Source: Dehalococcoidia bacterium (GTDB taxonomy: Bacteria; Chloroflexota; Dehalococcoidia; Lucifugimonadales; Australimonadaceae). From it: a stretch of DNA of 64,000 nucleotides. Positions 1 through 8,369 of the stretch are shown piece by piece. The stretch covers positions 1 to 64,000 of the forward strand of contig JAJEFD010000017.1 in assembly GCA_022820645.1 (NCBI GenBank), read 5' to 3'. The notes below the pieces were generated by a model. That model did no database searches and was not told the origin of the DNA. It saw only the letters and a program-made list of their open reading frames with translations. Position numbers and translations under genes: made by a program. Every line of letters begins with the position of its first letter. Position 1 is the first letter of the stretch.

Positions 1-111
1 TCTCCTACGATCGTGCCTCGACTGCCCTGAGTAGCCCCAGCTCTGGTGCCGCGAGCCGGCCCGGCGGTGCCCACCGCATCGCCGGTCTTCTGTCGTATGT
101 CTACTCGGGGG

Positions 112-2319
112 TTACCGGCGCCCGAACTCGCGCGGACGGCGCGGCCCCCGGTCCCGGTCTCCGCCACGACGGTCGCCGCGGTCGCGCGGACCGCGGTCGC
201 CGCCGCTGCGTCCGTTGGAACGGCTTCCCACTTCCTCGGGCGACAGGCCCTCGAGCACCGCGCGGCGGGAGAGGTTCACACGCCCCATGCGGTCGATCTC
301 GACGACCATCACTTCGAGTTCGTCGCCCACCTTCACGGCGGCCTCGACAGACTCGACCCGCTGGGTGTCGAGCTCGCTCACGTGGACCATGCCTTCCTTC
401 CCGGGCAGTATCTCCACGAACGCGCCGAAGTTCATCAGCCGCGTCACCTGGCCGGTGTACCGCTCGCCGACCTCGATCTCCTTCGTCAGCCCCTCGATCA
501 TGCGGATGGCGTGCTCTGCGGCGGCCTGGTCCGACGCGCCGATGGTGACGACGCCGTCGTTCTCCACGTCGACCGACGCGCCGGTGGTCTCGACGATGCT
601 CCGGATCGTCTTCCCGCCGGGGCCGATGAGCGCGCCGATCTTGTCGACCGGGATGCTCACGCGGGTCATGCGCGGCGCGTTGGGGTTCAGCTCCGTCCTC
701 GGCTCCGCGAGCGTGCCGAGCATGTGGTTGAGGATGAAGGCGCGCCCGTCCTTCGCCTGGGCCAGCGCCTGCCGGAATATCTCCTGCGTGATGCCGGAGA
801 CCTTGATGTCCATCTGCAGGGCCGTGATGCCCTCGCTGGTGCCCGCGACCTTGAAGTCCATGTCGCCGAAGAAGTCCTCGACGCCCTGGATGTCCGTCAG
901 CACCTGGAAGTTGCCCTCCTCGTCCGTCATCAGACCCATGGCAACGCCGGAGACGGGCCGCGAGATCGGCACGCCGGCGTCCATCAGCGCCATCGTGCTG
1001 CCGCAGACGCTCCCCATCGAGGTGCTGCCGTTCGAGCCGAGCGCCTCGGAGACGACGCGGAACGCGTACGGGAAGTCTGCCTCGTCCGGGATGACCGGCG
1101 CCAGCGCCCGCTCGGCGAGCGCGCCGTGACCGATCTCCCGGCGGCCTGTGCCCATGCGGCGGGCTTCGCCGGTGGAGAACGGAGGGAAGTTGTAGTGGTG
1201 GATGTAGCGCTTCGTGTCCTCGGGGCTGAGGCCGTCCAGCTTCTGCGTCATCGACATCGAGCCGAGCGTCGCCACCGTGAGGATCTGCGTCTCGCCGCGC
1301 TGGAAGAGCGCGGAGCCGTGCGTGCGCGGCAGCAGTCCGACCTCGCTGGAGAGCGGGCGCACCTCGGTGAGCGCGCGCCCGTCCGGGCGCTTGCCCTCCT
1401 TGATGACCTTGGCGCGCACGGTCTTCTTCAGCACGTCGTCGAACGCCTTGGCGACGGCCTTGGCGTCGTACTGCTCGCTGAGCTGCTCGATAGCCTCGTG
1501 CTCCGCCTGCTTGATGCCCTCGTTGCGCTCGCCGCGGCCCTCGCCCCGGTCGATGATGCTCTCCAGCGCCGGGCGCGCGATGCGCTCGATGCTCGACAGC
1601 AGTTCGGGGTCGGAGCCCTCCGAGAACACGACCTCGATCTTCGGCTTGCCCGCCTCGGCCACGATCTTGTCCTGCAGGTCGATGATCCTGACGTTGTTCT
1701 CCTGGCCGACGCGGAGCGCTTCGAGGATGACCTCCTCGCTCACCTCCTTCGCCCCGGCCTCGATCATGATGACGGCGTCGCGGCTGCCCGCGATGGTCAG
1801 GTCGAGCTTGCCCTCGGCGAGCTGCTCGTAGGTGGGGTTCACGACGAGTTCGCCGCCCGCGTAGCCCATGCGCGTCGCGGCGACGGGGCCGTTGAACGGG
1901 ATCTGGGATACGGACAACGCGGCGGACGCCCCGATGATGCCGAGGATGTCCGGCTGGTTCTCGTGGTCGGCGGAGAGGACGGTCGTGATGATCTGCACCT
2001 CGTTCCGCATCCCCTTGGGGAAGCGCGGGCGCAGAGGGCGGTCGGTCAGCCGTGCGGCGAGCGTCGCCTCGGTCGTCGGGCGACCCTCGCGGCGGAAGAA
2101 GCTGCCGGGGATGCGGCCGACGGCGTAGAGGCGCTCTTCGTACTCGATGGTGAGCGGGAAGAAGTCCAACCCTTCGCGGACGCCTCCCATCACGGCGGTG
2201 ACGAGCACGACGGCGTCGCCGTACCGCACGACGGCTGCGCCGTGCGCCTGCTGCGCCAGCTTGCCCGTCTCTATGGAGAGGGTTCGTCCGGCTATCTCTA
2301 TCTCATGGTGCGTGGGCAT
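112..2319 (-). CDS. pnp: polyribonucleotide nucleotidyltransferase (PNPase)
   Basis: PNPase is the phosphorolytic 3'-5' exoribonuclease of the degradosome; it acts as a trimer in the cytoplasm. The 735-residue protein shows the full family order: two RNase PH-like halves, a KH domain with the motif IGPGGKTIRSI near residue 565, and an S1 domain with FGAFVEILPGKEGMVHVSEL. It ends in a basic Arg/Gly/Asp-rich tail of about 40 residues, which is common but variable in the family. The ATG at 2319 is chosen because AGGAG lies nine bases upstream; an in-frame TTG three codons earlier overlaps that Shine-Dalgarno sequence. It lies downstream of rpsO on the same strand, the classic bacterial order. 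Identification is very secure. Confidence 0.97.
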   Translation of the reverse strand: MPTHHEIEIAGRTLSIETGKLAQQAHGAAVVRYGDAVVLVTAVMGGVREGLDFFPLTIEYEERLYAVGRIPGSFFRREGRPTTEATLAARLTDRPLRPRFPKGMRNEVQIITTVLSADHENQPDILGIIGASAALSVSQIPFNGPVAATRMGYAGGELVVNPTYEQLAEGKLDLTIAGSRDAVIMIEAGAKEVSEEVILEALRVGQENNVRIIDLQDKIVAEAGKPKIEVVFSEGSDPELLSSIERIARPALESIIDRGEGRGERNEGIKQAEHEAIEQLSEQYDAKAVAKAFDDVLKKTVRAKVIKEGKRPDGRALTEVRPLSSEVGLLPRTHGSALFQRGETQILTVATLGSMSMTQKLDGLSPEDTKRYIHHYNFPPFSTGEARRMGTGRREIGHGALAERALAPVIPDEADFPYAFRVVSEALGSNGSTSMGSVCGSTMALMDAGVPISRPVSGVAMGLMTDEEGNFQVLTDIQGVEDFFGDMDFKVAGTSEGITALQMDIKVSGITQEIFRQALAQAKDGRAFILNHMLGTLAEPRTELNPNAPRMTRVSIPVDKIGALIGPGGKTIRSIVETTGASVDVENDGVVTIGASDQAAAEHAIRMIEGLTKEIEVGERYTGQVTRLMNFGAFVEILPGKEGMVHVSELDTQRVESVEAAVKVGDELEVMVVEIDRMGRVNLSRRAVLEGLSPEEVGSRSNGRSGGDRGPRDRGDRRGGDRDRGPRRPREFGRR

Positions 2320-2401
2320 ACGTAACAACTCCTGTTCTTTGACAGGCCATGCGCGGGGGAAGATCTGAAACGGGTCGGGAGTGTCGGCTGGCTTATAGAG
2401 G

Positions 2402-2427
2402 AACAGCGCTCCTTCCGAAGCGCTGTT
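2402..2427 (-). terminator. rpsO-pnp intercistronic stem-loop
   Basis: AACAGCGCT and AGCGCTGTT form a perfect 9-bp stem around an 8-nt loop in the 120-bp gap between rpsO and pnp. No U-run follows, so it is more likely a partial terminator or RNA-processing hairpin than a full terminator. In E. coli this same gap carries an attenuating terminator and an RNase III site through which PNPase autoregulates. The same role here is only inferred from position. Confidence 0.5.
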
Positions 2428-2439
2428 TCCGGGGTCGCG

Positions 2440-2706
2440 TTATCTGCGGAGCCCAAGCCTGCTGATGACTGTCCGGTACCGTCCTACGTCCTCTCTTGCG
2501 AGATACCGCAGGAGACGGCGGCGTTGCCCGACCAACTTCAGGAGACCTCTGCGCGTGGCGTGGTCTTTGTGGTTCCGGCGGAGGTGATCGGTCAGGCCGC
2601 GTATACGCTCGGAGAGAAGCGCCACCTGCACTTCCGTGGAGCCGGTGTCTCCCGGCTTCGCCTGGTACTCTCCGATGATGCGTTGCTTGGTAGCTGTATC
2701 CAGCAT
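2440..2706 (-). CDS. rpsO: 30S ribosomal protein S15
   Basis: S15 is a primary 16S-rRNA-binding protein of the small-subunit platform. The 88-residue product has the normal family length and signature, including the early GDTGSTEVQ segment, the [11 protein letters not shown] segment and the basic ending [12 protein letters not shown]. The ATG at 2706 gives the canonical N-terminus (MLDTATKQ) and is preceded by GGGACGGAAC. The frame stays open upstream for about 94 more codons, but that stretch resembles nothing in the family and is not part of the gene. It is followed by pnp, so the two are probably co-transcribed. Confidence 0.97.
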   Translation of the reverse strand: MLDTATKQRIIGEYQAKPGDTGSTEVQVALLSERIRGLTDHLRRNHKDHATRRGLLKLVGQRRRLLRYLAREDVGRYRTVISRLGLRR

Positions 2707-3258
2707 GTTCCGTCCCGCGGGACCTAAGTCGTCTGTCCGCTCTTTCTTTGTTCGCGCTTCAGTATACACCATCCCACGCCGATGGGAAGAGGCAGACGTC
2801 ATAAGGAGAGCCTCACCCTGGGGAACTCCATCCAGCGGCAGCCCTCGGATGAAACGGAGAGGAGGGCACGATGGTGGCAAGCCGCGAGAAGCACAGCAGC
2901 CGGTGGCAAGCAAGGTCGTGGCCGAGCCCGCGCCCATCGAGTACATTCGCATCACGGCAGAGAACGCCAATGCAGACGTGCGCCGCACCTACTAGCATCT
3001 TCCGCGAGTCTGTCCGCCTTACCGATGCGAACGTCGAGGAGCAGTCAGGTCAAGCCTCAGCTCTAATTTTCAAAAAAGAATGTCGATATTAGAAACTTCT
3101 CGTTGGAATACTATCCTCCCGCTGTTTCATCGGTAAACTTCTTCTAAAGCATTTGAACGATTCTAAAGCCTGCGTACCCTATTGGACATGATATCTAAAT
3201 GGCCACGTGCACCACCTGAGGCGAGTCAGTTGACATTTTCTCATAGGAACACTTTTGC
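2707..3258. other. intergenic region upstream of rpsO
   Basis: About 550 bases without a convincing gene. The half next to rpsO should contain its promoter and leader. A plus-strand frame at 2848-2995 could encode a 48-residue peptide ending in [13 protein letters not shown], but it has no recognisable relatives and is not called. From about 3060 the sequence turns markedly AT-rich, continuing into the neighbouring lipoprotein gene. Confidence 0.5.
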
Positions 3259-3990
3259 CTACTCATTTATTGGGTCTCTCGTATCGCATAATGCTTGGAC
3301 TTTATTCAAGACAGAGGCAGGCAAGCCCTCCGCATTGTAAAGGATGTCTGTTGCAGCAGATATGAGATTGGGGTCTGAATTATCCAATCCGCGCGTAAGC
3401 GTATCAACATATAGCTTGATTATATTGGCAAGGTCTTCCATGTCAGACTGTATATGCAGGATGGATGGCGGTATCACTGTAGCGTCCCGAATCTCCTCTA
3501 CGTTAAGTTCCAATATAACTAGAATGATTACCACTTCTGACATCCACTGTTCATCGAAAAACAGTGCTGAGTTATTGCTAGCCGATATGAATAGTGCGCC
3601 CAACTGATCCAGGTTTCCCCCTATGCTGGTTAGAATCTCCGAGATTTTCGCAAGGTATAGACTCTCTTCGTATGAAGGACATGGGGACGGTTGCGTCGTG
3701 GGGATTGGTGTGGATGTCGCCGTAGGCGTCGGGGTTGCCGTTGGTTTCTGAATCGCGGTCGCGGTTGCCGTCGCAGTACGAACCGGTTGCCCCTCTATGG
3801 TCGCCTGCACTCCCGCCGCAATCGTCGCCTGGAGGTCCGGCGTTGCCGTAGGCACAACGAACGTGGGCGTCGGTGTAGGTCTGGACAGGATAGGCGCAGA
3901 TGTGGGCGTCGGGGACGGACTCGCGCATGCCGTCAACACGAGAAGCGCTACGACAACCAACAATAGCACTGCGTAGCGGACTGCCAGCAC
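3259..3990 (-). CDS. putative lipoprotein with Thr/Pro-rich linker
   Basis: The 243-residue protein begins with a hydrophobic signal peptide ending in the lipobox LLVLTAC, so the mature protein should be lipid-anchored at Cys22. A linker of about 80 residues dominated by Thr and Pro (TPTPT, TATATATA) follows. The C-terminal domain of about 140 residues is acidic and predicted helical, with two cysteines, and has no family I recognise. The GTG at 3990 is preferred because AAGGAG lies four bases upstream and it gives a compact signal peptide; an ATG at 4050 is the alternative. The C-terminal coding region is much AT-richer than its neighbours, suggesting acquisition or rapid divergence. Function unknown. 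Confidence 0.72.
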   Translation of the reverse strand: MLAVRYAVLLLVVVALLVLTACASPSPTPTSAPILSRPTPTPTFVVPTATPDLQATIAAGVQATIEGQPVRTATATATAIQKPTATPTPTATSTPIPTTQPSPCPSYEESLYLAKISEILTSIGGNLDQLGALFISASNNSALFFDEQWMSEVVIILVILELNVEEIRDATVIPPSILHIQSDMEDLANIIKLYVDTLTRGLDNSDPNLISAATDILYNAEGLPASVLNKVQALCDTRDPINE

Positions 3991-4221
3991 GGGACTCCTT
4001 GCGAAGCATGACCAGAATACTTGCAACAGTCCGCTACTCAAGCCAGCCATGGGCACGAGACCCTCGGCCATGCATGGTGTGGGTTGGTTTGCTCGGACGA
4101 GCAGCGACGCAGACTGTTGCAAGCGGGGAGGATACCAGAAGGGTGGATTCATCAAACTACAACCACTGACGGGCGATAGTATGCTTGCCCCGCCACCGCT
4201 GACAGCGAGAGGAGGCCAGCC

Positions 4222-5172
4222 ATGCCGGACCTGCCGACCCAGGATGAAGTCCTGTCCTACTTCGACTCGCTGAGCAACTGGGGACGGTGGGGCGACGACG
4301 ACGAACTCGGCACGATGAACCACATCACGCCGGAGACGCGCCGCCGCGCGGTGTCGCTCGTGCAGGAGGGCGTGACGGTGTCGTGCGCTCGGACGCTCAG
4401 CAACGCCACCGGGCCCGACGTGACGTTCCAGCCGATGCACTTCATGATCGAGTCGGGCGAGGGCTACGCCCACGAGGAGAAGGCCGGGCCGCCCCGTCCG
4501 GCGCAGACCTCGTCGGACTTCATCGGCGTCGCCTTCCACGGGCACGTCATCACCCACGTCGACAGCCTCTCGCACTTCTTCTTCGGCGGGCAGATGTACA
4601 ACGGCAAGCCGTCGAGCCTCGTCTCCACGCGCTACGGCGCGCTCAGGGAGTCGATCGAGGTGCTGCAGGGCGGCGTGCTCGCCCGCGGCGTGCTGCTCGA
4701 CATCCCCCGCCTGCGCGGCGTGCCGTGGTTCAACCCCGGCGAGGGCATCCTGCGCGAGGACCTCGAAGCCGCGGAAGCCGCCGAGGGCGTCCGCGTCGAG
4801 CCGGGCGACGTCCTGCTCGTGCGGACGGGGCAGCTGCGCCGCCGTGCGGAACTCGGCCCGTGGAACATATCGGCGGAGGGCGGCACCGGCACGCACGCCA
4901 ACTGCCTCCCCTTCTACCAGGAGCGCTCCATCGCCATGCTGGGGTCGGACACCGGCAACAGCCTCATCCATCCGGGCTTCGACCGGCTCACCAACCCGGT
5001 GCACCAGGTGGGCATCGTCGCCATGGGCCTCTGGATACTCGACAACGCCGACCTGGAGCGGCTCGCGGAGGCTTGCGCGGAGCGGGGCCGCTGGGAGTTC
5101 ATGATCACCATCAACCCGCTCCGCATCGAGGGCGGCACCGGCTCTCCGGTCAACCCCGTCGCGGTGTTCTAG
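4222..5172 (+). CDS. cyclase family protein (kynurenine formamidase-like)
   Basis: The 316-residue protein belongs to the metal-dependent cyclase/KynB hydrolase family, which includes arylformamidases and isatin hydrolases. The family metal-binding motif is visible near residues 112-126 as HGHVITHVDSLSHFF, and a second segment, PGDVLLVRTGQ, is also typical. The long N-terminal part (GRWGDDDELGTMNHITPET) matches the subgroup common in marine and soil bacteria whose substrates are largely unknown. The ATG follows GAGGAGG at good spacing. It stands alone between an opposite-strand lipoprotein and an enolase-superfamily enzyme on the same strand. Hydrolysis of an amide or lactone is likely; the substrate cannot be named. 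Confidence 0.88.
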   Translation: MPDLPTQDEVLSYFDSLSNWGRWGDDDELGTMNHITPETRRRAVSLVQEGVTVSCARTLSNATGPDVTFQPMHFMIESGEGYAHEEKAGPPRPAQTSSDFIGVAFHGHVITHVDSLSHFFFGGQMYNGKPSSLVSTRYGALRESIEVLQGGVLARGVLLDIPRLRGVPWFNPGEGILREDLEAAEAAEGVRVEPGDVLLVRTGQLRRRAELGPWNISAEGGTGTHANCLPFYQERSIAMLGSDTGNSLIHPGFDRLTNPVHQVGIVAMGLWILDNADLERLAEACAERGRWEFMITINPLRIEGGTGSPVNPVAVF

Positions 5173-5424
5173 ACCGCACTGCCCCGTTAGTGACATCCGC
5201 CCATTGCCCGGTCGGCGCAACGCCGTCTACGCTGGTCCTGGGAGGAAGTGGGCTCGGGTTCTGTCGCCCGGCCTGCTGGGAGTGAAATGGCGCTTAATGG
5301 CTCACAATGGCACACCTTGGAGGATCGACCACGCCTACAAACGCCCTCGCAGGCGTGCGCCGGTTTGCCATTCCCGCGCCGCGCCGCTATCGTCCGTGTC
5401 CATTCCGAACCGTGAGGCGCACTC

Positions 5425-6516
5425 GTGAAGATCACCAACGTCCAGGCCACCACCCATAACGTGCCGGTGCCCGTCCCGCTGATGGACGAGCCCGTCATGC
5501 GTCCGTTCGTCTTCTGCCAGGTCGACACCGACGCCGGCGTCACCGGCTACGGCATCTCCGGCCCCATCCAGCGGAAGGCCGTGCGCGAGCACATCAACGC
5601 CGAGCTCGGCCCGCTCGTCACCGGCATGGACCCCATGGACACGGAGCGCATCTGGCACCTCTGCTACGTCGAGCACAACCCCCGCTCGCAGACGGGCGTC
5701 TGGTCGAGCGCGCTCAGCGCCATCGACATCGCGCTCTGGGACATCAAGGGCAAGGCGCTCGGCCTGCCGGTGTGGCGTCTGCTCGGCGGCGCGCAGCCGG
5801 TCGTCCCTGCCTACATCACGTTCGGGCTGCCGGAGTACACGCAGGAGCAGCTCGTGCAGGTGGCGCGCGACTTCGTCGCGCAGGGCGAGGACAAGCTGAA
5901 GATGGTTGTGGGCGTCGCGGGCGACCACCAGGCATGGCGCGAGGACTCCGACCGCGTCCACGCCGTGCGGGACGCCATCGGCCCCGGCGTGCAGCTCTCC
6001 ATGGACGCCAACTACATGTTCCAGTTCAACAACGCCCTGAACCTCGCGAAGGCGGTCGAGGAGTGCAACGTCGAATGGTTCGAGGAGCCGGTGTGGGGGA
6101 ACGACGCCCCGCTGCTCCACGAGTTGCGGATGCGCACCAGCATCCCCCTCTCCGCCGGACAGAACGAGGGGCACCGCTTCCGCGCCCGCGAGCTGCTCGT
6201 CCACCAGTCGATCGACATCCTCCAGCCGAACGTCGTCTACTGCGGCGGCTACACGGAAGGGATGAAGTTCGCGGCGCTCGCGCAGGCGTTCAACCTGCCG
6301 ATAGCGAACGGCGGCGGCTGGCCGCACCACAACATGCAGCTGCAGGCCGCTGTCCCGAACGGCTGGCGCATCGAGTACCACTACGTCATGTGGAAGTGCG
6401 GCGAGATGGTCTTCGACGGCTGCGTCGGCCCGCAGCAGGGCTGGACGACGATGCCGGAGACGCCCGGCCTCGGCCTCGAACCGAAGTGGGACGCCCTCGC
6501 CGAGTGGCGCGAATAG
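5425..6516 (+). CDS. mandelate racemase/muconate lactonizing enzyme family protein
   Basis: This 363-residue enolase-superfamily enzyme probably abstracts a proton alpha to a carboxylate to racemise or dehydrate a sugar acid or hydroxy acid. The N-terminal capping domain (about residues 1-120) precedes the barrel. Visible catalytic elements are the KLK motif in EDKLKMVVGV, the first metal aspartate in SMDANYMF, the glutamate in WFEEPV, the segment AGQNEGHR and the late GGGWPHHN loop, whose histidine pair is a candidate catalytic base. The GTG start at 5425 has GAGG eight bases upstream. A bidirectional terminator-like hairpin follows, separating it from convergent glnK. Substrate unknown. Confidence 0.9.
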   Translation: MKITNVQATTHNVPVPVPLMDEPVMRPFVFCQVDTDAGVTGYGISGPIQRKAVREHINAELGPLVTGMDPMDTERIWHLCYVEHNPRSQTGVWSSALSAIDIALWDIKGKALGLPVWRLLGGAQPVVPAYITFGLPEYTQEQLVQVARDFVAQGEDKLKMVVGVAGDHQAWREDSDRVHAVRDAIGPGVQLSMDANYMFQFNNALNLAKAVEECNVEWFEEPVWGNDAPLLHELRMRTSIPLSAGQNEGHRFRARELLVHQSIDILQPNVVYCGGYTEGMKFAALAQAFNLPIANGGGWPHHNMQLQAAVPNGWRIEYHYVMWKCGEMVFDGCVGPQQGWTTMPETPGLGLEPKWDALAEWRE

Positions 6517-6520
6517 CAGA

Positions 6521-6550
6521 AGGGCCCAGCCCCATCCGGAGCTGAGCCCT
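6521..6550. terminator. bidirectional terminator-like hairpin
   Basis: AGGGCCCAGC and GCTGAGCCCT pair over 10 bp with one G-U, around a 10-nt loop, in the gap between two convergent genes (enolase-superfamily enzyme and glnK). On the minus strand a short pyrimidine-rich tract, TTCTGCTATT, follows. Position and symmetry suggest it ends transcription from both sides. Confidence 0.6.
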
Positions 6551-6580
6551 CCAACGGACCCTGACGTTACGCGTCCGAGA

Positions 6581-6934
6581 CTAGATCGCGACCTCGCCCC
6601 GCTCGCCCGTGCGTACCCGCACGACTTCCGTGATGGGTGAGACGAAGATCTTGCCGTCGCCGATCTCGCCCTCGTCGGGCGTGCGGGCCGCCTCGATGAT
6701 GGCGGCGATCACCGCCTCCTGCATGTCGTCGGTGACCACCGTGCGGACGAGCGTCTTCGGCACCGATGCACGGCTTGCCATCGCGCCGCCGCGTCCGACG
6801 AAGACCTCGACGCCGCGCTGGCGCCCTTCGCCCGTCACGTTGACGTAGTAGAAGCCCTGGCATCCCGCGTCCTGCAACGCTTCCGTCACCCGGTGGACCC
6901 GCTCCGGCCGGACTATCGCTTCAATGCTTATCAT
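6581..6934 (-). CDS. glnK: P-II family nitrogen regulatory protein
   Basis: P-II proteins sense 2-oxoglutarate and ATP/ADP and gate the ammonium channel AmtB. The 117-residue product shows the family N-terminus ISIEAIVRPERV, a T-loop region at about 37-60, and the C-terminal nucleotide-binding stretch GDGKIFVSPITEVVRVRTGERG. The ATG at 6934 has AGGAGAGGGG upstream; a longer open frame exists but lacks family similarity. It lies 70 bases downstream of amtB with an intercistronic hairpin between, so the pair is an operon. The T-loop has no tyrosine at the place of the uridylylated Tyr51 of enteric proteins, so covalent control by GlnD is unlikely. Confidence 0.95.
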   Translation of the reverse strand: MISIEAIVRPERVHRVTEALQDAGCQGFYYVNVTGEGRQRGVEVFVGRGGAMASRASVPKTLVRTVVTDDMQEAVIAAIIEAARTPDEGEIGDGKIFVSPITEVVRVRTGERGEVAI

Positions 6935-6958
6935 GGCTGTTATCCCCTCTCCTCGTTC

Positions 6959-6991
6959 CCTGGGGGTATGCCGCCTCAGCATACCCCCAGG
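6959..6991 (-). other. amtB-glnK intercistronic hairpin
   Basis: CCTGGGGGTATGC and GCATACCCCCAGG form a perfect 13-bp stem with a 7-nt loop (CGCCTCA) in the 70-bp gap between amtB and glnK. On the transcribed strand the glnK Shine-Dalgarno sequence follows after about a dozen bases, with no U-run. It is best read as an RNA-stability or processing element, or an attenuator, setting the amtB:glnK ratio; that role is inferred. Confidence 0.65.
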
Positions 6992-7004
6992 CCGTTCCTC
7001 GTTG

Positions 7005-8198
7005 TTAGTCGGCTCCGTCACTCACGTAGGCGCGCTCACCGTGAGCGGCCACGTCCAGGCCGGTGCCCTCGTCACGCTCGCTCACCCGCAGGCCGAGACC
7101 CGGGATCAGGTCCAGCACCTTCAGGATGATGAGCGATACGATGAAGGAGTAGGCGATCGTCGCAACGACCCCGACGGCCTGTATCCCCAGCTGCTCGACG
7201 TTCCCTTCGATCAGTCCCTCGACCCCGGCGAAAGCCGAGACCGTGAAGATACCGGTCGCCAGCGCACCCCAGATGCCGCCGATGCCGTGGACCGCGAACA
7301 CGTCCAGCGAGTCGTCGATCCCCAGCCTCGGGCGGATCAGCACGGCGAGGTAGCAGAACACGCCGGCGCCGAGGCCGATCCCCAGCGCACCCATGACGCC
7401 GACGGCGCCCGCAGCGGGCGTGATGGCGACGAGACCGCCGACGGCGCCCGTCGCGACTCCTGCGGCGCTCATGCGCTTGTTCTGGATCTGCGACAGGACG
7501 CCCCACGTGAGCGCGGCAGTTGCGGCTGCCGTGTTCGTCACGAGGAAGGCGTTGATGGCGACTCCGTCCGCTGCGAGACCGGAGCCTGCGTTGAACCCGA
7601 ACCAGCCGAACCAGAGGAGCGCGGCGCCGATAACGACGTACGGCACGTTGCCGGGCTCCAGGCCGGGGTCACGGCGCTTGCCGAGCAGCAGCGCTGCGGC
7701 CACGGCGGCCACGGCGGCGTTGATGTGGACGACCGTGCCGCCCGCGAAGTCGAGCGCGCCAAGGTCGAACAGCCAGCCGTTGCCGGCCCACACCCAGTGG
7801 GCGATGGGCGCGTAGACCAGCGTTACCCAGGCGACCAGGAAGACGAGGTAGGTGGTGAACTTGAACCGCTCCACCATCGCTCCCGTGATCAGGGCCGGTG
7901 TGATGATGGCGAACATCATCTGGAAGACGGCAAACAGCATGTCGTCGCCGGGCTCGACGCCGGACAAGCCGATGAGGGAGAGGTCTCCCACGATGGCGCT
8001 GCCCTCACCGAATGCGACGCTGTAGCCCCAGAGGACCCACACAACGCTGACCACTGCCATGCTCATGAAGCTCAGCATGATGGTGCTGATGACGTTGCGG
8101 CTGCGGACCAAACCTCCGTAGAAGAAGGCAAGCCCCGGCGTCATGAGCAACACCAGAGCCGATGCGGTCAGCAACCAGGCAATCGAACCACTGTCCAT
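7005..8198 (-). CDS. amtB: ammonium transporter
   Basis: Amt/MEP/Rh channels conduct ammonia/ammonium across the inner membrane as trimers with about 11 helices. The 397-residue product has the family opening (WLLTASALVLLMTPGLAFFYGG), the conserved RSRNVISTIM segment, alternating hydrophobic spans to the end, and the late VHGIGGIWGALATGIF segment containing a pore-lining histidine. The ATG at 8198 follows GGGAGGAG by nine bases; the same frame is open far upstream but that part is an out-of-frame shadow of other genes. Coupled to glnK downstream, which is the usual arrangement for nitrogen-responsive control. Confidence 0.96.
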   Translation of the reverse strand: MDSGSIAWLLTASALVLLMTPGLAFFYGGLVRSRNVISTIMLSFMSMAVVSVVWVLWGYSVAFGEGSAIVGDLSLIGLSGVEPGDDMLFAVFQMMFAIITPALITGAMVERFKFTTYLVFLVAWVTLVYAPIAHWVWAGNGWLFDLGALDFAGGTVVHINAAVAAVAAALLLGKRRDPGLEPGNVPYVVIGAALLWFGWFGFNAGSGLAADGVAINAFLVTNTAAATAALTWGVLSQIQNKRMSAAGVATGAVGGLVAITPAAGAVGVMGALGIGLGAGVFCYLAVLIRPRLGIDDSLDVFAVHGIGGIWGALATGIFTVSAFAGVEGLIEGNVEQLGIQAVGVVATIAYSFIVSLIILKVLDLIPGLGLRVSERDEGTGLDVAAHGERAYVSDGAD

Positions 8199-8369
8199 AG
8201 CGGCACTCCTCCCGAGTTGAGATGAATGCAGTATCCGGAACAGGTTTTGCGCCGATGTTTCTCCCGTATTACGAATCTGTAACAAAGTTGGCGAACGGAT
8301 CACGGACCGCTGTTGGCCTCGGGAAGCGGGGAAGATACACTGCCCCCGCTCCCTTCTCCAGGCGCTGCC

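Noticed and set aside
46-2325. Long plus-strand open frame opposite pnp (about 759 codons)
   Set aside because: It is the antisense of a secure PNPase gene; high-GC codon bias leaves antisense frames open, and its product is low-complexity Arg/Leu/Ala-rich with no family.
2707-2988. Upstream extension of the rpsO frame
   Set aside because: S15 has a fixed length of about 88 residues and the internal ATG gives the exact family N-terminus.
2848-2995. Possible 48-residue gene on the plus strand
   Set aside because: No recognisable family and no separate support; it may be a gene remnant but cannot be called.
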